Below, piece by piece: positions 4,602 to 9,482 of a stretch of 9,482 nt of DNA; the first letter of the stretch is position 1, and the number at the start of each line of letters is the position of its first letter. The translations under genes were made by a program, and so were the position numbers. The DNA is from Oscillospiraceae bacterium (GTDB lineage Bacteria > Bacillota_A > Clostridia > Oscillospirales > Acutalibacteraceae), in assembly GCA_003519645.1 (NCBI GenBank), contig DOWI01000333.1:1914-11395 (forward strand). The letters run 5' to 3'. The notes under the pieces were generated by a model that was not told where the DNA came from, did not search any database, and worked only from the letters and a program-made list of their open reading frames with translations.

Positions 4602-5438
4602 CTAGCCCTTGACGGCGCCTGCCGTCAAGCCTTCTACCAATCTTTTTTGTGCAAAAAAGAACAGCACGCATACCGGAATAATGGTAATAATACCGCCCGC
4701 AGTCAGCAAATCCCACTGAACCCCCAGCTGTCCGATTAGATTCTTCAGCGATACCGGAATGGTTCGGCTTCTCTCGTTTGTAAACATGACGGCAAAGGTA
4801 TACTCATTCCAAGAGGTCATAAAAATATAAACGCCGGTCGCAATCAGACAGGGAACCAGCACCGGCAGAATAATACGGGTAAACGCCTGTGCCCTGTTTG
4901 CCCCGTCCACCATACCGGCCTCTTCAAGAGACATGGGGAGGTCGCTGAGATACCCATTCAACAGCCAGACCGAAAAGGGAATGGTGAAGGTTGTGTAGGA
5001 CAACACAAGGGCGAGCGGGGTGTATAGTATGCCGAGATTTCGCATAATGGCGTATAACGGAATGAGCAGTAAAACAGTTGGAAACATATTGTTTGTAAGA
5101 AATAGAATCATAAACGCCTTTCGTCCCCGAAACCTGAACCGAGAAAAAGAATAGGACGCCAGCGAAGATACAAACAGAGTCAGCAGCGTCGTAATCAACG
5201 CCACAAGAAAGCTGTTCCCCATCGGGTGCAGAAAATTATAGTCCAAAAACAATGATTTGTATGCGCTGAAGGTTACACTGCGCGGCCAGTAGGTCACCAC
5301 CCTTCCATACAGCTCCTGCTCCGGCTTGATGGAGGTCACAAACGTCCAGTAAAACGGAAAAAGTAGAAACAGCAGGATGAGGGTGAGTGGCAGGTACAAG
5401 AACAGAAATCTTGAAAGGGCGCTTTGTTTTCTTTCCAT
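4602..5438 (-). CDS. Carbohydrate ABC transporter permease (CUT1, MalG-like)
   Basis: A 278-residue inner-membrane protein with about six membrane segments, the first at residues 11-33 (followed by TSIKPEQEL, typical of this family). The cytoplasmic EAA loop reads EEAGMVDGANRAQAFTRIILP (172-192) and contacts the transport ATPase. The C-terminus QKRLVEGLTAGAVKG is the hallmark ending of MalG-type permeases. GGAGG (5450-5446) lies 7 nt before the ATG; the gap to the upstream permease stop is 2 nt, so the two are coupled. It pairs with the MalF-like protein to form the membrane channel. No ATPase gene is nearby; as in many Firmicutes, a shared MsmX-type ATPase elsewhere probably energises it. 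Confidence 0.93.
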   Translation of the reverse strand: MERKQSALSRFLFLYLPLTLILLFLLFPFYWTFVTSIKPEQELYGRVVTYWPRSVTFSAYKSLFLDYNFLHPMGNSFLVALITTLLTLFVSSLASYSFSRFRFRGRKAFMILFLTNNMFPTVLLLIPLYAIMRNLGILYTPLALVLSYTTFTIPFSVWLLNGYLSDLPMSLEEAGMVDGANRAQAFTRIILPVLVPCLIATGVYIFMTSWNEYTFAVMFTNERSRTIPVSLKNLIGQLGVQWDLLTAGGIITIIPVCVLFFFAQKRLVEGLTAGAVKG

Positions 5439-5440
5439 TC

Positions 5441-6319
5441 CTATGCCTCCTGATTTTTAAAGAGATTTCGTAAATAGGGAACTGCGACAAGCAGCAAAAC
5501 CGCGGTAAGAAGCAGCGACATGGTAGATGCGTATCCGAGATTGAGCGAATTTGCTTTGTTGAAAACATAAACGCTTAGGGTTTGGGAAGCGTACGCCGGA
5601 CCGCCTCCTGTCATGTTGAAAATAACGTCTACCGAGTTGGCAACCCATATAATTCTCAACAACGTGGTCACATAGATTGTGTTCTGCAAGGACGGTACCG
5701 TGATTCGAAAAAATTTTTGAAAAACATTAGCGCCATCAATATCTGCCGCTTCATAAAGCTCCCCCGGCACCCCCTGAAGTCCCGCCAAAAGCATGAGCGC
5801 AAAAAAGGGAATTCCCTGCCATATGATTGTAACAACCACAGCCGGAAACACCGTATCCTGCCGCGCAAGAAAGGCAATAGGGTCTTCTATCAGATTTAGC
5901 TTCATCAGAATATCGTTGAGAACCCCAAAGCTTCCGTCATAAATCCATCGCCACATCAGCCCAATCAGAACGCCCGGTGTTACCCAAGGAATCAGACTTA
6001 TTGACCGAACAACTCCACGACCGCGGAAGGATTTGTTCAAAATCAACGCAAGACAAAATCCAAACACAAACTGAAACCCCACTCCAAACACCACCCAGTA
6101 CACCGTTCGCAGCAGGGACTGCCAGAAAAGGGTGTCTTTCATGACAGCCACGTAGTTGTCAAATCCGATAAACCCAATTTGGGATGGACGTCTGAGATCA
6201 TAGCTTTGGAAGCTCATGAATACGGCGTTAATCGCAGGTATGAGCACCACTGCCAGAACAACCAGCAGTGCGGGCGCTAACAGCAGGTAGGGCCAAAAAC
6301 CGCCTTTTCTTTGATGCAA
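5441..6319 (-). CDS. Carbohydrate ABC transporter permease (CUT1, MalF-like)
   Basis: A 292-residue membrane protein with six predicted helices, starting with a hydrophobic segment after QRKGGFWPYLLLAPA. It carries the family's SFQSYDL and FIGFDNYV signatures and the EAA loop YEAADIDGANVFQKFFRITVPSL (about residues 189-211), plus FNMTGGGP, a conserved MalF-type periplasmic-side element. Both possible starts are non-ATG: GTG at 6328 or TTG at 6319. TTG is preferred because AGAGGTG then sits 6 nt upstream, whereas for the GTG the same bases are the codon itself. It follows the binding-protein gene after 223 nt holding a large stem-loop, which suggests lower expression than the binding protein. 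Confidence 0.92.
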   Translation of the reverse strand: MHQRKGGFWPYLLLAPALLVVLAVVLIPAINAVFMSFQSYDLRRPSQIGFIGFDNYVAVMKDTLFWQSLLRTVYWVVFGVGFQFVFGFCLALILNKSFRGRGVVRSISLIPWVTPGVLIGLMWRWIYDGSFGVLNDILMKLNLIEDPIAFLARQDTVFPAVVVTIIWQGIPFFALMLLAGLQGVPGELYEAADIDGANVFQKFFRITVPSLQNTIYVTTLLRIIWVANSVDVIFNMTGGGPAYASQTLSVYVFNKANSLNLGYASTMSLLLTAVLLLVAVPYLRNLFKNQEA

Positions 6320-6542
6320 ATTATTCACCTCTTTTTTACAACCTCGAATGTAGCTTCATTTCCTGTGGATGGTTGGTATGCGGTGGGATACCCCCTTTGT
6401 TTTTGGTTGGCATAATATAACGTTTCACCCGTAACATTGCACAAGTATTACTGCCCCAAATGTACGGGACGGATTTCCCGTCCCGTACAAAATCATTTTT
6501 ACTAGGTTTGGACAAACAGACAGAACCAAGCTTCTTGCCATA
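6320..6542 (-). other. Intercistronic leader between binding-protein and permease genes
   Basis: A 223-nt spacer. Besides the stem-loop at 6461-6489 it holds a weak dyad GGTAT (6375-6379 region) with ATACC, and no promoter I would call. A small purine-rich stretch AAAGGGGG on the minus strand is not followed by a usable start codon. It probably serves as mRNA processing or attenuation region, as is common between solute-binding-protein and permease genes. Confidence 0.4.
6461..6489 (-). repeat. Perfect 12-bp stem-loop after the binding-protein gene
   Basis: TGTACGGGACGG (6461-6472) and CCGTCCCGTACA (6478-6489) pair exactly around ATTTC. On the transcribed minus strand no U-tract follows, so it is not a full terminator; on the plus strand a weak T-run occurs at 6496-6500. 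Such a stem would protect the 3' end of the binding-protein mRNA from 3'-5' exonucleases, giving more binding protein than permease. It resembles the hairpin at 1978-2006, so it may be a dispersed repeat recruited here. Confidence 0.6.
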
Positions 6543-7814
6543 TCAGCTGCCGTAAAGTCCTTTCTGTAGCTCCTGCATGGCCTGTGCTGCAGTTTTGTTG
6601 CCTGCCAATGCTGCCGCTGTGGTATTGGGCCAAATGGTGCTAATCCATTCGGTGGTGGTATCTAAAATTGGGAAAATACCGGCATAAGGCGCGCCTTTGA
6701 TGGAAACCTTCATAAACTTGTTTTCCTGGAATTCGGGCAAAGCCTGAACCCGCTTGCTGACCGGTACGTTGCCGGTGGTCTTACACCAGTCCTCCTGCCC
6801 TTTTCCAGTTGCAAGATAGGCAACCCATTGGAACGCCGCATCCTTATTGTCGCATTTTTCAAAAATAACATTCTCGGTATCTCCCATGGATGTCCATTGC
6901 TTCTCACCTGCCGGGAAGGGGAAGGCATCAACATCATCTCCCAAGGATTCAACCATCCCGCTGGAGGAACCGATATGGTGAATGGTCATTGCGGTTCTGC
7001 CCGACTTAAAGTTGGCGATGATTTCATTAAACCCGTCGGTTGGCGCAGTAGGCGGAACATATCCCTTTTTAAACAGATTGATAAAGTCCTGCATGCCTGC
7101 CACAGCCTGGGGCGTTGTAAAGTCGGATAAATCCCCGCCGCGTCCGTAAATAAAGCTTCCCCAGGGTTCCTGTCCACCTGTCGAGCCCCGCATTCCGAAG
7201 CCGTATACATCGGTTTTACCGTCGCCGGTGGTATCACGTGTCAGCTTTCTGCAGGCTTCAAGAAATTCCTCATAGGTTGTGGGCACCGCAACATTGGCAT
7301 CCTTAAACATGGATGGACGGTAATAAACATATAATATCTGTGTGTTCCACGGCATAACATAAATGCTGTCCGAACCGCCTGCCGTTTTCATAACCTCGTA
7401 TAGGTTGCTTTCGATATCGTCCTTGTCATCCCATTTGTCGATATAGCTGTCGAGGACGGCAAGAAGATTGTTGGCCTTGAACAGGGGAGTCGAAGTCAGC
7501 TTCCACGCGGCAGTGTCCGGTCCGCCGCCGCCCATGGCGGCAGTAAACAGGGTTTCACTGTATCCGCCGCCTTCCCACGGATATTCCTGTGCCGACACCT
7601 TGATGTTCATATTGTTTGAATTATTAAAATCGGTTGCAATTTGCTGCATTTTTGCAGAATAGTCAGGATTGTCCGCCCAAAACCAGTGTGTGATATTAAT
7701 TGGTTTATCGGTTACGTTGCCGATGGTGCTTGATTCATCATCTTTTTTCTTGCAGCCCGTCACCATCAACAAGCAAAGAACCGAAATGACGGCGAATACT
7801 AATATTCTTTTCAC
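6543..7814 (-). CDS. Sugar-binding lipoprotein of a CUT1 ABC transporter
   Basis: A 423-residue extracellular solute-binding protein (family 1). The signal peptide VKRILVFAVISVLCLLM leads to a lipobox VTGC, with Cys21 the predicted lipidated residue, so the mature protein is anchored to the outer face of the membrane. The mature part begins KKKDDESS and has the family features ITHWFWADNPDYSAKMQQIATDFN (residues about 41-64) and GGGGPDTAAW, with several Trp that may stack on sugar rings. The GTG at 7814 is chosen: GGGGGT lies about 6 nt upstream and the signal peptide then begins with the usual basic n-region; an in-frame ATG at 7877 would add 21 residues that break the signal. It is the first operon gene. 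Substrate unknown. Confidence 0.93.
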   Translation of the reverse strand: MKRILVFAVISVLCLLMVTGCKKKDDESSTIGNVTDKPINITHWFWADNPDYSAKMQQIATDFNNSNNMNIKVSAQEYPWEGGGYSETLFTAAMGGGGPDTAAWKLTSTPLFKANNLLAVLDSYIDKWDDKDDIESNLYEVMKTAGGSDSIYVMPWNTQILYVYYRPSMFKDANVAVPTTYEEFLEACRKLTRDTTGDGKTDVYGFGMRGSTGGQEPWGSFIYGRGGDLSDFTTPQAVAGMQDFINLFKKGYVPPTAPTDGFNEIIANFKSGRTAMTIHHIGSSSGMVESLGDDVDAFPFPAGEKQWTSMGDTENVIFEKCDNKDAAFQWVAYLATGKGQEDWCKTTGNVPVSKRVQALPEFQENKFMKVSIKGAPYAGIFPILDTTTEWISTIWPNTTAAALAGNKTAAQAMQELQKGLYGS

Positions 7815-8104
7815 GATCTTACCCCCATTAATTATTAAATCAGCACTGTTGAGATGAACATTCCAAGTGTCATACACACAACTTGCTATGGATTGTTCAT
7901 TCCAGCTTTCTCCGGTTTATTTTTTTACAATTTGGTTGAATTTATACTCGTCTAATCATGAAAAGTTGTTTTTATAAACAAAAGTATCAAAAGACACGCC
8001 CGACAGATTGATTATCTATGAAAACGGAATGCATAAGTACCCGCGTTCCCTACGGATGGAATAAAAAATTTGCCCCTACCTTGCCCTGCTTCCTGAGTTT
8101 TGAA

Positions 8105-8114
8105 ATAGCGCTAT
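8105..8114. repeat. 10-bp perfect palindrome
   Basis: ATAGCGCTAT is self-complementary. It stands 20 bases before the first of the paired hairpins and may mark one end of that element or be an unrelated protein site. Confidence 0.3.
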
Positions 8115-8134
8115 GTATTGCGTATATATTGTAT

Positions 8135-8155
8135 GGATAGGGCTCCGCTCTATCC
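8135..8155. repeat. Hairpin A of a matched pair
   Basis: GGATAGGGC (8135-8143) and GCTCTATCC (8147-8155) form a 9-bp stem with one G-T wobble and a TCC loop. No T-run follows on either strand, so it is not a terminator. It has the same length and layout as the hairpin at 8214-8234. Confidence 0.5.
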
Positions 8156-8213
8156 GAGAGTCTTCTCAACGCGGAGAGAACACGGATAATTGGGATTTCC
8201 GGCAGATAGGTTC

Positions 8214-8234
8214 GGCAAGGGCAGAGCCCTTGCC
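8214..8234. repeat. Hairpin B of a matched pair
   Basis: GGCAAGGGC (8214-8222) and GCCCTTGCC (8226-8234) form a perfect 9-bp stem with an AGA loop. Compared with hairpin A the arms share the GG..AGGGC pattern (GGATAGGGC, GGCAAGGGC), and the start-to-start distance is 79 bases. The pair may be one structured RNA or a dispersed intergenic repeat. Confidence 0.55.
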
Positions 8235-8304
8235 CTTCGGGAAACGTAGCATTCAAGAATTAATTTGCTTTGGTGAACATCTTCAAATCCGGAGGTTCAA
8301 TTAC

Positions 8305-8336
8305 AAAAAAATCCCCGCCTCAAAATGAGACGGGGA
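8305..8336 (-). terminator. Rho-independent terminator of the lactate dehydrogenase gene
   Basis: On the minus strand TCCCCG and CGGGGA (8312-8317 with 8331-8336) pair, continue after one C-A mismatch through CTCA/TGAG, and are followed directly by seven T residues (8311-8305). This is a standard intrinsic terminator, 120 nt after the stop codon at 8457. The intervening 120 nt is AT-rich and holds no gene I can support. Confidence 0.85.
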
Positions 8337-8456
8337 CGAATACTGATTTTTCTTATACTAATTCCGAATATAAAACTTCCAAAAAATCAAGCAAAAAGCA
8401 TTGATGTATGGGTTTTAGAGCTGGTTTTTTGGTTCGGTTTTAATGAGGAATCCGTA

Positions 8457-9407
8457 TTACAATCCAATGTCGTTAAACAAATTCCTGAGCAGCTCACACG
8501 AATAATGGAGCTTTGCCCGCTCTTCCTCATTCAAGGACAGCTCGACAATCTCTCTTACTCCGTTTCGATTTACTACAGACGGTACGCCGGCATAAACATT
8601 GCTTTCTCCGTATTCGCCGTTGAGCATTGCGGAAACCGTAAGAATGCTGTTTTCATTACCGAATATCGCCCGGACAATTCGAACCATGGACATGCCGATG
8701 CCGTAATAGGTGGCTTTTTTCGCCTCAATAATTTTCTGGGCGGCGCTTTTAACTTCCTCACTGATTTTTTCCATGTCGCCGCCGCAATATTTTCCTCCCG
8801 TGTCGGTACAATGTGTCATCACCGGCTTGGTTGCAAGCAGTGCCTGGGACCACGGCACAAATTCGCTGTCCCCGTGCTCGCCCATCACATAGGCATGGAT
8901 GTTGCGGGGATCAACCGAAAAGTAATCCCCCAGCATATAGCGAAGGCGAGCGGTATCTAGTGTGGTTCCGGTTCCGATTACGCGGCGGGGATCCATTCCC
9001 GAAAGCTTCTGTGTCACATGGGTCATGATATCCACCGGATTGGTGGCAATCAGAAAAACTCCGCTAAATCCGGATTCCATTGTGGGACCGACGATAGAGC
9101 GGAAAACCTCGGCATTGCGCTGCAGCAGATCCAATCTGGATTCTCCCGGCTTCTGGGCAACCCCTGCGCAGATGGCGACAACCTCCGCATTTGCGCAGTC
9201 CGAGTAATTTCCGGAGTAAATTTTCATGTGTGAGCCGGAAAAAGCCAGTCCGTGATTGAGGTCCATGGCTTCCCCCATGGCGCGCTTTGTGTCGATATCG
9301 ATTAGAACCAGCTCCTGGCAGGCATTTTGATTGAGAAGGGCATAGGCAAAGCTCATCCCCACAAATCCTGTTCCAACCAGAACAATTTTACGCGGTTTCT
9401 TTTCCAT
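8457..9407 (-). CDS. ldh: L-lactate dehydrogenase (NAD-dependent)
   Basis: A 316-residue protein, the normal LDH length. It reduces pyruvate to L-lactate with NADH in the cytoplasm, recycling NAD+ in fermentation. Landmarks: Rossmann motif VGTGFVGMS (11-19), acidic NAD-ribose residue D37, AGVAQKPGESRLDLLQRN (81-98) with Q85, which in this family selects pyruvate over oxaloacetate (malate dehydrogenases carry Arg), and catalytic R91, then N123, D151 and R154, and GEHGDSE (176-182) with catalytic H178. The ATG at 9407 is preceded by AAAGGA about 11 nt upstream, slightly long. It has its own terminator at 8305-8336 and so is a separate unit from the sugar operon. The upstream promoter is not clear in the last 75 bases. 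Many LDHs of this type are activated by fructose-1,6-bisphosphate; I cannot confirm that here. Confidence 0.93.
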   Translation of the reverse strand: MEKKPRKIVLVGTGFVGMSFAYALLNQNACQELVLIDIDTKRAMGEAMDLNHGLAFSGSHMKIYSGNYSDCANAEVVAICAGVAQKPGESRLDLLQRNAEVFRSIVGPTMESGFSGVFLIATNPVDIMTHVTQKLSGMDPRRVIGTGTTLDTARLRYMLGDYFSVDPRNIHAYVMGEHGDSEFVPWSQALLATKPVMTHCTDTGGKYCGGDMEKISEEVKSAAQKIIEAKKATYYGIGMSMVRIVRAIFGNENSILTVSAMLNGEYGESNVYAGVPSVVNRNGVREIVELSLNEEERAKLHYSCELLRNLFNDIGL

Positions 9408-9465
9408 TGATATCTATGTCCTTTCTGTAATTTGTGTAGTCCTGCCACGTGCTTCGAATTATTCA

Positions 9466-9479
9466 AACCCTTTGGGGTT
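9466..9479. repeat. Short dyad upstream of lactate dehydrogenase
   Basis: AACCC (9466-9470) and GGGTT (9475-9479) with a TTTG centre. It lies about 60 bases before the LDH start, close to the window edge. It could be part of an upstream terminator or an operator; the window ends too soon to tell. Confidence 0.25.
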
Positions 9480-9482
9480 GTC

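Larger units (their letters stand above)
7815..8304. other. Long gene-free region upstream of the sugar operon
   Basis: About 490 bases with no convincing gene. The operon promoter should lie in the left part: on the minus strand TATAAA (7946-7941) is a fair -10 but its -35 (ACAACT at 7969-7964) is poor, pointing to an activated promoter or to one I missed. CAAGT (7864-7868) and ACTTG (7881-7885) make a loose dyad between that promoter and the gene. The right part holds a palindrome and two hairpins described separately. Short frames on both strands run through the hairpins and lack ribosome binding sites. Confidence 0.5.

Noticed and set aside
7815..7877. N-terminal extension of the binding protein to an ATG at 7877
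   Set aside because: It would put 21 polar residues before the signal peptide and has no ribosome binding site; GTG at 7814 has both.
8018..8034. Possible catabolite-responsive element (ATGAAAACGGAATGCAT)
   Set aside because: It has the WTGNAANCG half but misses the required C in the second half, and lies about 200 bases upstream of the operon start.
8050..8256. Minus-strand 68-codon frame over the paired hairpins
   Set aside because: No ribosome binding site; it is translated from inverted repeats and resembles no family.
8412..8422. GTTTTAGAGCT, identical to the start of a Cas9 type II-A CRISPR repeat
   Set aside because: Single occurrence with no second repeat, spacer, anti-repeat or cas gene nearby; an 11-base chance match.
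8325..8960. Plus-strand 211-codon frame
   Set aside because: Most of it is antisense to the lactate dehydrogenase gene and it begins inside the LDH terminator.

Overview
The window reads as chromosomal DNA of a low- to mid-GC anaerobic Firmicute, most likely a Clostridia member. This placement is inferred from strong GGAGG-type ribosome binding sites, textbook SigA-type promoters, a split two-subunit transketolase, a CUT1 sugar ABC transporter, an L-lactate dehydrogenase and a DinR/LexA-type SOS box. No rRNA, tRNA, CRISPR array, transposase or integrase is visible.

Left part (1-1900), accessory-looking. Two helix-turn-helix regulator genes diverge from one intergenic region: a 70-residue Cro-like gene on the minus strand (272-484) and a 116-residue repressor-like gene on the plus strand (646-996). 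The motif GTTTCGTT recurs four times around them, once inside the spacer of a very good promoter, which suggests a CI/Cro-like switch left from a prophage or conjugative element. A small acidic protein gene (1-191, cut by the window edge) follows the Cro-like gene. On the far side lie a small 51-codon minus-strand ORF with its own complete promoter and Shine-Dalgarno, convergent with the repressor (908-1063), then an AT-rich stretch holding a LexA-box-like promoter that points at a possible 21-residue hydrophobic peptide, then a perfect-consensus promoter for a four-helix membrane protein (1468-1893).

Middle (1894-2400). Three inverted repeats sit between convergent genes: a REP-like hairpin, a terminator-like hairpin and a perfect 40-bp palindrome that probably terminates transcription from both sides. 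A small acidic protein gene of unknown function follows (2112-2282, minus).

Main operon (2400-7814, all minus). In transcription order: sugar-binding lipoprotein, two CUT1 permeases, transketolase N-subunit, transketolase C-subunit, cupin. Spacing from the first permease onward is very tight (2 nt, 15 nt, an 8-nt overlap, 38 nt), while a long stem-loop separates the lipoprotein gene from the permeases. The layout suggests uptake of a sugar or sugar derivative followed by a dedicated C2-ketol transfer; no ABC ATPase, kinase or regulator is present, so the substrate cannot be read from the window.

Right part (7815-9482). A gene-free stretch of about 640 bases contains two look-alike 21-bp hairpins, a 10-bp palindrome and a good terminator that belongs to the minus-strand L-lactate dehydrogenase gene (8457-9407). 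LDH would regenerate NAD+ during fermentation; its link to the sugar operon is only positional.
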